This document shows positions 1 through 9,589 of a stretch of DNA of 64,000 nucleotides, in pieces. The stretch is from NCBI GenBank assembly GCA_963795775.1, contig CAWCJL010000005.1:682001-746000 (forward strand), in the 5' to 3' direction. A model generated the notes under the pieces. That model did not search any database. It had not been told where the DNA came from and was given only the letters and a program-made list of their open reading frames with translations. Numbering within the stretch: the stretch's first letter is position 1; the number at the start of each line of letters is the position of its first letter. Made by a program: the position numbers and the translations under genes. The stretch is from CAWCJL01 sp963795775. GTDB lineage: Bacteria; Acidobacteriota; Terriglobia; Terriglobales; Acidobacteriaceae.

Positions 1-19
1 CGAGGAAGTCGCGGCCGAG

Positions 20-907
20 GTGTCGACATTGCCACTGCCTGAAACGGGCGAGGCACATGCTTCGATAGCGATAGGCCCCATCCGCATTGATGCACTCGAC
101 GAGACAGAGCTGACCCGGCGTTTGGTGGAGAACATCTTCTACAGCACAAAGACTCACCACGTCGTGACTGCCAACGCGCAGTTCTACAATCTCGCAGAGC
201 AGGATGGAACGTTCCGGAAGTGCATCGCCGAGGCGGAGTATGTCTGTGCGGACGGTGTCTCGGTCGTCACCGCGTGCAAATGGCTTAGAGGAGCGAATGT
301 CACGCGCGTACCTGGTGTCGATCTGGTGGATCGCCTCTGCCAACAATCATCTGTGTTCGGATTCTCCGTATATTTTCTGGGGGGCAAGCCCGGCAGCGGG
401 GAGATGGCCGCTGCGTTGCTCTCACAAAAATACCCCGGATTACGTGTAGCCGGATCATCCTGCCCACCGTGGGGGTTCGAGAAGGATCCCGAGGTGCTCT
501 CGCGGGTATTGGAAGACATTCGCCGTGCAAGCCCGGCCGTTCTGTTGGTGGCTTTGGGGGCGCCGCGCCAGGAATATTTCATTGCTGAACATATTCGTCC
601 GCTGCAAATCCCGGTTGCGATCGGAGTGGGCGGCAGCTTCGAGATGATTGCGGGGAAGGTGAACCGTGCCCCCGTCTGGGTTCAACGTGTCGGGATGGAA
701 TGGGCCTACCGTTGGGCACAGGAGCCGCGCCGACTGGCTAAACGCTATGCAGTAGGGAACCTGCAGTTCGCCTTCTACCTTGTCCGATATCGATTCCGTG
801 GATTTGATAGGAGAGTCGATATGTGCAGTGCCGTTTCTGCCTCCGGCGAGAACTCACGCCGTGTATCAACGAGCTCTATTAGCGAGGTAAATTCATGCAA
901 TCCTTAG
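20..907 (+). CDS. WecG/TagA/CpsF-family glycosyltransferase (GT26), 5' end possibly outside window
   Basis: This probably transfers an N-acetyl-mannosamine-type sugar to a lipid-linked acceptor early in exopolysaccharide repeat assembly, at the inner membrane. Family hallmarks visible are the D-G-x-S segment after 'ADGVS', the 'VPGVDLV' box, 'YFLGGKPGSG', and the C-terminal 'ALGAPRQEYF' and 'GVGGSFEMIAGKVNRAP' blocks, ending in 'WAYRWAQEPRRLAKRY'. Length (295 aa) is slightly above the family norm because of a tail of about 35 residues. A GTG at 20 is the first start inside the window, but the frame stays open to the left edge, so the true start may lie upstream. The end overlaps the next gene by 13 bp, which suggests one polycistronic EPS transcript. 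The family assignment is confident; the sugar specificity is not readable. Confidence 0.88.
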   Translation: MSTLPLPETGEAHASIAIGPIRIDALDETELTRRLVENIFYSTKTHHVVTANAQFYNLAEQDGTFRKCIAEAEYVCADGVSVVTACKWLRGANVTRVPGVDLVDRLCQQSSVFGFSVYFLGGKPGSGEMAAALLSQKYPGLRVAGSSCPPWGFEKDPEVLSRVLEDIRRASPAVLLVALGAPRQEYFIAEHIRPLQIPVAIGVGGSFEMIAGKVNRAPVWVQRVGMEWAYRWAQEPRRLAKRYAVGNLQFAFYLVRYRFRGFDRRVDMCSAVSASGENSRRVSTSSISEVNSCNP

Positions 908-1816
908 TTTCGGCAGTAATCCCGACCCGTAACCGCCCAAAGCTGGTGGTGCGCGCCGTGCAGAGTGCTCTCGCTCAGACCTGGAGCAACCTGGAGGTGA
1001 TCGTGGTCGTGGACGGGCCCGACCCGGCCACCATCGCGGCCCTCCAAGCGCTCGGGGAAGAGCGGCTACGCATCGTGGCGCTCAGTGAGGAGGGTTGGTG
1101 GATCGGAGGCGCGTAACGTGGGTGCACGTGAGGCGCGCGGCGAGTGGATCGCGCTGCTCGACGATGACGACGAGTGGCTGCCGGAGAAGATAGAGAAGCA
1201 GCTGGCAGTGGCTTTGACCACGAAAGCAGACTTCCCCATTGTCACATCCCGGCTGATTGCCCGGCGAGACGGAGGAGATACGATCTGGCCCCGACGAGTG
1301 ATCTGTCCCGGCGAACCAATGAGTGAGTACCTCTTCTGTCGTTCATCACTGAACCAAGGTGAGGGGTTCATCCAAACGTCAACTTTGCTCTTGCCTGCGG
1401 AGCTGCTATTGAATTGCCCATTTACGCGCGGACTACGTCGCCATCAGGATTGGGATTGGCTGCTTCGTGCAGCATCTCTACCCGGAGCATCCGTCGAGTT
1501 TGTATGGGAACCTCTTTCCGTTTTCAACATCGAGAGAGGCAGGAGCTCAATTGGACGAAGCACCACGTGGACGGATTCCTTGCACTGGGCAGCATCAAAC
1601 CCACATCTCACAAGACGCGCCTATGCATATTTCCTTGCTGTTCAGGTTGCGCCACGGTACAACCTCTTCCGCGATTTTAGGCATACGTCGGAGCTGTTGA
1701 AAGACGCACTTCGGTATGGGTCATTTGAGTTCAAGTCCTTATGGATTGCGATCGCTTTCGGCGTGGTTCCGAGTACAGTGCGCCAGCGTATCGCCTTGAG
1801 GCTAGGAGCAGGATGA
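895..1816 (+). pseudogene. Glycosyltransferase family 2, one frameshift
   Basis: A GT-A glycosyltransferase that would add a sugar to the EPS repeat unit on the cytoplasmic face. The N-terminal part (895-1092) has the nucleotide-binding start 'VSAVIPTRNRPKLVVRAVQSAL' pattern and 'VVVDGPDP'. The metal-binding 'LLDDDDEW' (DxD) lies in the part from 1085 onward. The two parts are in different frames. Removing one G from the GGG at 1092-1094 joins them as 'LSEE-VGGSEARNVGAREARGEW', a normal family 2 sequence. Without that change, translation ends at 1116 before the catalytic aspartates. It overlaps the upstream gene and its stop overlaps the next start as ATGA. It is either a recently broken gene or a one-base sequence error. 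Confidence 0.85.
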
Positions 1817-3150
1817 TGTCCACCACTCTTGACCACAGCTTCAGGGTGGAACGCAAACAACCTGGGATTAGTATCTCGGCATTCTACCTTGTGATACTTG
1901 CTCCGTTGCTTTTTCTGTGCGTTCGTGGCTCCTTTTCATTCCAATTCGAAGGAGCCAACAACGCGGTTGCAGGTGTCTATGGTGGCATGTCGAACGGCTC
2001 GTCCGACACACTGGCCCATCACCTCGAGTTCCTGGGCGTCTACGGGCTGTTTAGCCTTTTACTGCTGCAATATCACCGCAAGCTGCTCTCTGCTTGTCGT
2101 GGCAATGTACTGCTTATGCTGTTACCCTGCCTTGCTTCAGTTTCTGCCTTGTGGTCTCAGGCACCAAGCCGCTCCGCAATCTTAGGCATTGTGGCTGTTA
2201 TCAACACACTGTTTGCCCTCTATATTGAGGACCGGTTTAGCGGAAGAGAACAGGCGAAGCTGTTCCTCTTTGTAGGAGTCGTCGCGGCGGTATCCAGCAT
2301 CCTGACGGTCGCGTTTATTCCTTCGGCAGGTATTGACCAGAAGGGTATTACGGGCGACTTCGGAGTAGCGTGGCAAGGGATTTTCCCGCACAAAAACGTT
2401 ATGGCGATCATTATGAACTATTTCCTTGTGACTGCCATCACGTTTCCGTTTGAAGGTAACGCGCGTCTGAAACGCCTAATCGCGTCATCCCTCTTCCTTT
2501 CTCTAATAGTGCTCTCACAATCGCGGACAGGATGGATTGTGGCAGGCCTATGTATTACATTCGTGACCCTCATACGTGTTCAGCGCCGAACAAGGGGACC
2601 GGAGCGCATGCTATGGCTCTGCATGTTGTTGTCAATTACAGTTGGCGCCGCAATGTTTGTTTATCTTGATGGTCAAGAGGTACTCCCCATTCTCGGTAAG
2701 AGCGCTACCATGACGAACAGAACCGTTGTGTGGGCAGCAGGACTCCAGTCGGCTCTGAAACGTCCTGTCATGGGCTTCGGATACTCCGCCTTCTGGCTTG
2801 GCTTTCAAGGAGAGTCAGCCAACACAGCGCTTATGGCGAATGACCCAGGACTCATGAACGCCGAAAACGGGATACTGCAGCTGTTGCTAGAACTAGGGCT
2901 CGTCGGTATCGTTGTACTCCTTGTAGTGCTCGCTCGCGCATGTGTCAATGCTGCCCGTTGCGCCTACCGCGGCAACCCACAGTACACGGACTGGTATCTG
3001 TCGATCATCTTTCTGACGGTACTGGCGCTGTTTAACGGGAACAAGTTCATGTTCCCCAATGACATTGAATGGACGCTCCTAGTCATGGCATATGCAGGTC
3101 TTGCACGCGAAGCGCGCCGACTTAGGGAGATCAGACAACATGGAAATTAG
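1813..3150 (+). CDS. O-antigen ligase/polymerase-like membrane protein (Wzy/WaaL superfamily)
   Basis: A polytopic inner-membrane protein of about 445 aa with roughly ten hydrophobic segments. It most likely polymerises the lipid-linked repeat units (Wzy role), given its neighbours. The PF04932-type signature is visible in the large periplasmic-loop region: 'RTGWIVAGL', then 'NRTVVWAAGL', 'RPVMGFGYSAFW' and 'NAENGILQLLLELGLVGI'. The last corresponds to the usual H-N-x-x-L-Q-x-L-x-E-x-G block. I place the start at the ATG at 1813, not the upstream in-frame ATG at 1741: it overlaps the preceding stop as ATGA and has AGGAG about 5 bp upstream. Ligase and polymerase cannot be told apart from sequence; Wzy is inferred from the wzx-like gene downstream. 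Confidence 0.85.
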   Translation: MMSTTLDHSFRVERKQPGISISAFYLVILAPLLFLCVRGSFSFQFEGANNAVAGVYGGMSNGSSDTLAHHLEFLGVYGLFSLLLLQYHRKLLSACRGNVLLMLLPCLASVSALWSQAPSRSAILGIVAVINTLFALYIEDRFSGREQAKLFLFVGVVAAVSSILTVAFIPSAGIDQKGITGDFGVAWQGIFPHKNVMAIIMNYFLVTAITFPFEGNARLKRLIASSLFLSLIVLSQSRTGWIVAGLCITFVTLIRVQRRTRGPERMLWLCMLLSITVGAAMFVYLDGQEVLPILGKSATMTNRTVVWAAGLQSALKRPVMGFGYSAFWLGFQGESANTALMANDPGLMNAENGILQLLLELGLVGIVVLLVVLARACVNAARCAYRGNPQYTDWYLSIIFLTVLALFNGNKFMFPNDIEWTLLVMAYAGLAREARRLREIRQHGN

Positions 3151-4230
3151 TCGTCGAACGTTTGTAAAGAGTATGTCAGTTGCTGCTCTTGGGGTGACGG
3201 GAGGGAAGTGCCGTGCCCTGCACAGCAGGCCACTGAAGAATGCAGCGGAGCACACGAAGATCGGAGTGCAGGCCGAACGATTCCTGTTGGAGATACCAGG
3301 GATTGCCGCTTTCGTGGGCGAGAACTTTAACGTGATGCACCAGGTACTGAGCTCACGTGGGCTAAAATCCACCCAGAGCAGGGGCGGTACGATTTCAGCG
3401 GCTCGGACTGGATGATGAACTGGGCGCGGCAGCGCGGTATGCAGGTGCATGGACATACCCTTTGCTGGAATCAGGGGGGGAACCCGGACTGGTTGCCCTC
3501 GCTTACGAAGAACAACGCGGAGCGTGCGTTAACTGAGCACATTCGCACAGTTATGACGCGCTACAAGGGACAGATTTCCTCATGGGATGTGGTGAACGAG
3601 CCTCTTCACGGACATAACGATCACCGCGAAGACGGCTTGGCGCCTGGCGTTTGGCTCGAGTTGCTCGGACCCTCATACATCGATATAGCTTTCCACGCGG
3701 CGGCGAGCGCCGACCCGACTGCACTTCGTGTGCTCAATATCGAGTCGGTCGAACAGGGAAACTGGGCCAGCAAGAGGAGCCAGACTCTCACCCTATTACA
3801 GGACTTGTTGTCTCGCAAAATTCCCGTCCAGGCGGTCGGTCTTGAATCGCATCTACGTGCTGACGTACCGGTTGTGAATGCCGCCCGCGATGCTTTCATC
3901 GGATCGGTCCGCAAGTTAGGCCTCGAGGTGATCATCACAGAATGTGATGTAGACGATACCTACGTGACGGGTAACGAGGCACAGCGGAAAGCACTGGCGG
4001 CCGCTACATACCACGATTATTTGGTGAATGTGATGCCGGTCGCCCATCCGAAAACTGTAATCTTCTGGACATCTACGGATCGCAGCAACTGGTATGACAA
4101 GAGCGCTACTTACTCGCCGACATTTCGTCGAGCAGACGGCCAGCGGCACTACCCGGGCCTATTAGGTGGCGATCTCACCCCTAATCCGGCTCTGGCTTCC
4201 GTTGGCGCCGCGCTCGGCCAAGTCGGGTAA
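3140..4230 (+). pseudogene. Tat-exported GH10 endo-1,4-beta-xylanase-like enzyme, one frameshift
   Basis: A glycoside hydrolase family 10 protein inside the EPS biosynthesis cluster. The ATG at 3140 follows GGGAGA and opens a twin-arginine signal ('SRRTFVKSM'). The catalytic part contains 'HGHTLCWN', the acid/base glutamate in 'WDVVNEP' (codon 3598-3600) and the nucleophile glutamate in 'VIITECDVDD' (codon 3940-3942), then 'WTSTDRSNWYD'. The reading frame breaks after 'FNVM' at 3337. Restoring one base there gives 'NVM-T-PGTELTWAKIHPEQGRYDF', matching the family's 'TPEN(E/T)xKW' region. Both catalytic residues lie downstream of the break, so the unrepaired gene makes only an 85-90 residue fragment. 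It overlaps the upstream gene by 11 bp, so it belongs to the same operon. It may trim or process the polymer rather than digest plant xylan (inference). Confidence 0.85.
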
Positions 4231-4259
4231 TAGCATCCTAATGTGGGAGGTTAGCTGTG

Positions 4260-5321
4260 ATGCGGGTCTGTATGCTCCACAACCACTACTATCGAAGCAG
4301 CGGCTCCGCCATCGTCATAAGGCGGATAGCGGAGGCGTTTGCCGGCACTGATATCGACTTCTTCTTCGCCGGATGCGAGCATGGTGCACCCGAAGTTCCA
4401 CAGTATTTGGAGGACCGCTCTTGGATGGCTCCGGACAGATACCAATCTTTCGGTCTGATGTGCGGTGCACCGACCGTGCTTGCGGAGATGCTTCGCTTTG
4501 GTCAATGGATCAAAGAAGCCAAATGTGATTTGATTCATGTTCATCATCGGCGGCTTGCGGTACTTGCGAATCTGGTATCGAAGATCGCGCGTGTCCCAGT
4601 TCTCTACACCGCTCATAACACCTTTCCGTGGGCAGCCTGGTTCTGGGCTGGGGCACCAGCTTCCGCCACAGGAGTAAGTCCTTCGGTTGTGCAGTACCTA
4701 AAGCGGTCGACTCGGGTTCGCAACCTCTATCTCAGCTGGAATCCTTACCCATTTCATGCGCCGGCTGGACCTGATGTGAGGTCGATGCGCGCACTGACTG
4801 TCGGTAGGCTCGAACCCGTGAAAGGCCATCTTCATCTGATTCGGGCTTGGCGGCGTTTGCTGGACAATGGCGTCCGTGCTTATCTGGACATATTCGGAGA
4901 GGGCCGGATGGATACTGTTCTGGCGTCGGAAATCAAGCGGCTTGAGTTGAACAAATACGTAAGCCTAAAGGGGTATTGTCCCTCTATCGCCAGCCTGGTT
5001 CCTAACTACGCCTTCAATGTGCTCGTCAGCCAGACGGAGGGGTTCCCCAATGTAGTAGTCGAAGCCGCGTCATGCGGTGTCGCAAGCCTGCTTACGGATG
5101 TCGATGGCTCCCGGGATACATTACCTGCAGATAGGGAGCTGCCAAACGGAGTCCCCTATGGTAGCTCCGCTGAACTAGCGAGTGTGCTAGAGGTGTGGTT
5201 CAACTCGCCAAAAGCTGTCGAGCGCGAAGGAATCGCATTCTTCAAACACCTGGAATCTTTGTGTTCGATACCAGTTGTGCGCTCACAGTATGAGGTTGCG
5301 TATAGGGCGTGTTTAGCATGA
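4260..5321 (+). CDS. Glycosyltransferase family 4
   Basis: A retaining GT-B glycosyltransferase of 353 aa that adds a sugar to the EPS repeat unit in the cytoplasm. The N-terminal domain has 'MLHNHYYRSSGS' and 'DLIHVHHRR'. The C-terminal GT1-type domain begins at 'ALTVGRLEPVKGHLHLIRAW' and carries the nucleotide-sugar E-x7-E motif as 'EGFPNVVVEA' followed by 'GVASLLTDVDG'. Length is normal and the frame is intact. I chose the ATG at 4260, with GGAGG at 4246-4250; a GTG at 4257 is directly adjacent. The stop overlaps the flippase start as ATGA, implying translational coupling. The donor and acceptor sugars cannot be read from sequence. Confidence 0.9.
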   Translation: MRVCMLHNHYYRSSGSAIVIRRIAEAFAGTDIDFFFAGCEHGAPEVPQYLEDRSWMAPDRYQSFGLMCGAPTVLAEMLRFGQWIKEAKCDLIHVHHRRLAVLANLVSKIARVPVLYTAHNTFPWAAWFWAGAPASATGVSPSVVQYLKRSTRVRNLYLSWNPYPFHAPAGPDVRSMRALTVGRLEPVKGHLHLIRAWRRLLDNGVRAYLDIFGEGRMDTVLASEIKRLELNKYVSLKGYCPSIASLVPNYAFNVLVSQTEGFPNVVVEAASCGVASLLTDVDGSRDTLPADRELPNGVPYGSSAELASVLEVWFNSPKAVEREGIAFFKHLESLCSIPVVRSQYEVAYRACLA

Positions 5322-6616
5322 GATGTTTGTCGATGAACAACAAGGGCGTTCTGGTTAGAAATGCCTATTGGATGCTGGCCGGGCATGGCTCATCACTAGT
5401 CATCCAGGGCCTGTACTTTGTCATTCTAGCGAGGCTCCTTGGCGTTTCTCAATACGGGCTGCTCGCGGGCGTTACGGCTACCGTCGCAATTCCTAGTCAG
5501 TACAGCTCATTCGGATCAGGGTTCGTCTTCCTTCGGCATGTTAGTCCGGATAGCACACGCTTCAAGGAATACTGGGGCAACATTATACTGTCCACTGTCG
5601 CCGGGAGTATGGTTGCCATCACGCTGTTGGCCTGCTGTTCTCATTGGATGATTCGCCAAGTGCCTCTGTCGGTTGTGCTGGAGCTTGGCCTAGCAGATTG
5701 TCTTTTCGGTCAGCTCACTTTAGCTTCGAGTCGGGTGTTCCAGAGTCTGGAGCGTATGCGATTCACAGCGGTGATCACGCTGTCTACAAATCTGTTCCGG
5801 CTTTGTTTGGCCATCATTCTGTTTTGGAGATTTCGTCACATTACGGCTGCTACATGGGCGATAGCCGCACTTGCTGTGTCCGCAATGGGTTGCGTCAGTG
5901 CTGTCTCATTAGTCATCGTGCTGGTAGGCAGGCCGTCATTTAGTCTTTCCATCATGTATCAGCGGTTGGGAGAGGGATTTCTTTTTGCAGCGTCTGGCTC
6001 CAGTGCAAACGCTTACAACGACTTCGACAAAGTGATGCTTGGACACTACGGGATGACGGCTGCAAACGGGTTGTACTCGATGGCGTACCGGATCGTCGAT
6101 ATAGCCAGCTTGCCGATCCGATCTATTCAGGGTGCAGCATATCCGAGGTTCTGCCGTGAGGGAACATACGGGTTCGAGCGAACTTATAAGCTGGCGACCC
6201 GTATCTTGCGACGTACGTTCTGGATTGGATCAGCTATCGCGTGCGGTCTGTTTGTGGTTGCACCCCTCATACCCGTGTTCGCGGGGTCGGCGTTCAAGGA
6301 TAGTGCAGCCGCTCTAAGATGGTTATGCCTCATCCCGCTATTTCGGGCATTTCACATGGATTCCGGTGATGCCTTAGCTGGTGCGGGTTACCAAAGATAT
6401 CGGTTCACTTATGAAGCGTGCGCCGCTCTGGTAAATCTCGGTCTTAATCTAATTCTTATCCCTCGCTACAGTTGGCGCGGGGCTGCGTGGGCAAGTATCG
6501 TCACGGACGGCGGTATGGCATTCGCTAGCTGGGTCGTCCTGTCAGGCCTTAGGGCGCGCGCAAATCGTTCCAACTCCAATTGTGATGGTTTACTGCTCGC
6601 ACGGAGGGTCGGCTAA
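5318..6616 (+). CDS. Wzx-like polysaccharide/oligosaccharide flippase
   Basis: A membrane protein of about 432 aa with 12 or so predicted transmembrane helices, of the MOP/Polysacc_synt superfamily. It should flip undecaprenyl-linked repeat units across the inner membrane for the polymerase encoded upstream. Family features are the N-terminal 'NAYWMLAGHGSSLVIQGLYFVILARLLG', the central 'DFDKVMLGHYGMTAANGLYSMAYRIVD' and the C-terminal 'ALAGAGYQRYRF...NLGLNLILIPRYSWRGAAWASIVTD' pattern. The ATG at 5318 shares ATGA with the preceding stop; an ATG at 5333 is a possible alternative. The frame is intact. With the polymerase, glycosyltransferases and Wzi-like protein it defines a Wzx/Wzy-dependent export route. 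Confidence 0.88.
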   Translation: MRCLSMNNKGVLVRNAYWMLAGHGSSLVIQGLYFVILARLLGVSQYGLLAGVTATVAIPSQYSSFGSGFVFLRHVSPDSTRFKEYWGNIILSTVAGSMVAITLLACCSHWMIRQVPLSVVLELGLADCLFGQLTLASSRVFQSLERMRFTAVITLSTNLFRLCLAIILFWRFRHITAATWAIAALAVSAMGCVSAVSLVIVLVGRPSFSLSIMYQRLGEGFLFAASGSSANAYNDFDKVMLGHYGMTAANGLYSMAYRIVDIASLPIRSIQGAAYPRFCREGTYGFERTYKLATRILRRTFWIGSAIACGLFVVAPLIPVFAGSAFKDSAAALRWLCLIPLFRAFHMDSGDALAGAGYQRYRFTYEACAALVNLGLNLILIPRYSWRGAAWASIVTDGGMAFASWVVLSGLRARANRSNSNCDGLLLARRVG

Positions 6617-6620
6617 CAAT

Positions 6621-7772
6621 ATGCGTACTGCCCTGATCTTTCGCGAGCAGATTCTGCCACCTAGCGAGACCTTTATCGTGGAACAGGCCGCCGCGCTAAC
6701 GAGGTACCGTCCCGTGCTTGCGGATTGCGGCGCACGGGATTGCACTCCATACGCGCCTGCCCAGGTGCTTGCTGCAGAGGGCTCGGGGACTGTCGCTGCC
6801 CTGAGGGCTCGACTGTTACAGCTATCGCCGATTGCTCCGGGTTTCTTCCGCCGGCTCCGAGCGGAGAAGCCGTCGCTCGTTCATGCGCATTTCGCGACCG
6901 ATGCCGTCCAGTCCCTATTCATAGCGGAGGCGCTCGGGCTGCCTCTGGTCGTCACTCTGCATGGCTATGACGTGACCACCACGGATGCGCACTTCGAAAA
7001 AACTTGGGGCGGGCGACGTTATTTGCGCCGTCGGGCCATGACTATTTGCGCGCGCATCTCGGTTTCTTTGCGTGTCCCGGGCAATTGCAGAAATCGGCTC
7101 TGCGCGCCGGGTTCCCTGAAGAGAGGCTCCATGTGCATTATACCGGTGTCGACACGACGAAGTTTCGCCCGGGAAGGTGAAGCGCGACCCAAAGCTTGTG
7201 CTGTTTGTGGGGCGGCTCGTAGAAAAAAAAGGCTGTGCGTATTTGCTCCGTGCGATGCGGCTGGTTCAGAACGAGGATGCGGCGGCGCGGCTGGAGGTGA
7301 TTGGGGACGGACATTTGCGAGAGTCTCTAGAAGCGGAGGCGAACGAGTCGGGCTCCGGGTGCGCTTTCGCGGGGTCCAGGATAATGACGAGGTCAGAAAG
7401 AGGATGAGGCTCGCGCGGGTGCTGTGCAATCCGAGCGTGACCGCCGCGAGCGGAGATAGCGAGGGTTTCGGAATGGTCTTTGCAGAGGCACAGGCAGTCG
7501 GCACCCCGGTAGTCAGCTCGCTTCATGCGGCTATCCCCGAGGCTGTCGCGAATGGTGAGACGGGGCTCCTGTGCCCTGAGCGATCGCCTGGCGCCTTGGC
7601 GGATGCTCTTACCAGGTTCCTTGGCGACGACATGTTCTGGTCGCGGGCGAGCCAACGCGCCGTAGGCTGGGTACGCGAGAACTTTGACCTCTCCAGGCAA
7701 ACAGAGAAGCTGGAAGAGATCTACGACGAATGCCTCAGGGATCACGAACTGCCCAGGACTATTACCGCCTGA
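6621..7772 (+). pseudogene. Glycosyltransferase family 4, four frameshifts
   Basis: A GT-B glycosyltransferase related to colanic-acid/EPS enzymes ('LPPSETFIVEQ', 'LVHAHFATDA', 'LVVTLHGYDVT'; C-terminal 'DSEGFGMVFAEAQAVGTPVVSS' with the E-x7-E motif). The middle runs through three frames. The correct reading leaves frame near 7040 ('FARASRFLCVS'), shifts again near 7080 ('QLQKSALRAGFPEERLHVHYTGVD'), again near 7173 ('KVKRDPKLVLFVGRLVEKKG') and returns near 7350 ('RFRGVQDNDEV'). The original frame happens to contain no stop, so an uninterrupted 391-codon frame hides a scrambled centre. The ATG at 6621 lies 12 bp after GGAGGG and just after the flippase stop. Four indels make a functional product unlikely. 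Confidence 0.85.
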
Positions 7773-7774
7773 AT

Positions 7775-9541
7775 ATGAGGGCTTTTTGAATCAAAATTGC
7801 TGTATTTTTCTACTCTGTACATTTCTGGCGCCGCTGGCCTTTGGGCAGAGCCATGCGCCACGATTCAGCATCTTTGACCGCTCGCGGCTCCAAGCGTACG
7901 GCTCTCCCTTGATCCAAACTAATTCCTGGCGCGTGGGCTCCACCTACATCCCGATGGATAGCTGGGTCTACCCGGCGCTCGACCGGCTTCACGGCCTGGG
8001 CTGCCTGGACACAGCCTATTTCGGCCTCCGGCCATGGACTTGGAACTCAGTCGCCCACATGCTCGAGGAGACTGAGATGATCGCCCAATGCTCCGCCGAT
8101 CCGTTGGCTGACCAGATTGCCAATGCAGTGCACCAAGAGGTGCGCCGGACAAGTCCGAAAACGGCAGGAACAGGTTATGAGCCAGCATGGGCCCTCGAGA
8201 GCGCTTATGTCCAGGGCGGTGGAATCGTCGGCACGCCGCTGCGGGACAGTTATCATGTCGGGCAGACGCTCACGAATGACTACGGCCGCCCTTACGCCGA
8301 AGGTGTGAACGGTCATGCCGGCGCGAGCGTGCGCGGGGAGTGGAAGCGATTCTCGGTCTACTTCCGGGGAGAGTACCAACATGCACCGGGATGGTCGGGA
8401 TACCCTTATCCCGTCTTTAGCACCCTTTCGAGCATCGACGAGATACCCGTTGCCTCAAACCCTCGCCAGGACACGATTCCACTAGGCCCGCTGCCGGCTA
8501 CGAATGCTTTCCGCATTCTTGAGGCGGATGCTGCCGTCCACCTCGCTGGACATGAGATATCGATTGGCAAACACGATCAATGGACGGGCCCGGCAAAGGG
8601 CGGGGCAATGCTCTGGAGCACCAATGCCGAGCCGATCTATGCTTTCGAGATCAACCGCGTCGAGCCGCTCTATATTCCTCTGTTGTCCCGCATTACCGGG
8701 CCCTTCCGTTACGAATTCGTGGTCGGCAGTCTTAAAGGGCATACCGACCCTAATTCTCCGTGGATACACAGCGGAGAAGGTGAGCCTGAAGCCCACCCGT
8801 GATCTTGAACTTGGGTTCGCGCGGTCCGTGATCTGGGGCGGCAAGGACCACGAGCCGGTGACGGTTCATACGTTCCTACGCAGCTTCTTCAGCCTGACGG
8901 CCCCCGACGCGCGGACGAAGTTCTCCCCACAGGATCCCGGAGACCGCCTCGGCGCGTTCGATTTCAACTACCGGCTGCCATTTGTTCGGAATTGGCTGAC
9001 TCTCTATGCCGATTCGGCCGCCCACGATGATGTCTCACCACTCGACGCGCCGCGTCGGGCGTCCTATCGGACCGGTCTCTATCTGGCACGAATCCCAGGA
9101 GCCGAAAAGTTCGACCTTCGAGTGGAAGCGGCGAATACGGACCCGCCGACCAGCCGAAGCAATCGAGGACAGTTCTTGTACTGGGAGGCGGTGCAACGAC
9201 AAGGCTACACCAACAAGGGCTTCTTGCTGGGCGATGCGATCGGGCGGGAAGACAAAGGTGGCCAGGCGTGGCTCACGTATAACCTCTCACCTCGCGAATA
9301 TCTTCAAGTGTCGTATCGGCGGGTGAAGGCGGCTAAAGACTTCATACCAGGCGGCACGACTCAGAATGCTGGTTCGGTCGAAGTAATCAAGCGAGTCGGG
9401 CCAGAGATCGAGGTCCGTGGACTTGTTCAGTATGAACGCTACATCGCGCCTCTCCTAGCACCTGAGCCACAATCGAATACCAGCATGCTCCTAGGTTTCA
9501 CCTGGTACCCGACCAACCTCGGAGTGTCTCAAAACCACTGA
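7775..9541 (+). pseudogene. Wzi-like capsule assembly outer-membrane protein, frameshifted
   Basis: Resembles the 'capsule assembly Wzi family' common in Acidobacteriota: an exported beta-barrel that would anchor or organise surface polysaccharide, fitting its place at the end of the EPS locus. N-terminal family features are 'RSRLQAYGSPLIQTNSWR', 'YIPMDSWVYPALDRL' and 'GLRPWT'. The barrel includes 'EISIGKHDQWTGPAKGGAMLWSTNA'. Two breaks are seen. At the start, ATG at 7775 reads M-R-A-F then stops; one extra T in the TTTTT at 7783-7787 would fuse it to a good signal peptide ('NQNCCIFLLCTFLAPLAFG'). Near 8770, one surplus base separates 'SPWIHS' from 'EKVSLKPTRDLELGFARSVIWGG'. The remainder to 9541 is continuous. 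Confidence 0.78.
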
Positions 9542-9589
9542 TCAGGAGGTGAAAGGCTCTGAAATGAACTTGGTAGCAATGAAGCTCTT

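Noticed and set aside
1085..1116. Programmed frameshifting as an explanation for the GT2 break
   Set aside because: There is no slippery heptamer plus stem-loop, and similar one-base breaks occur in many unrelated genes of the window, so mutation or sequence error is simpler.
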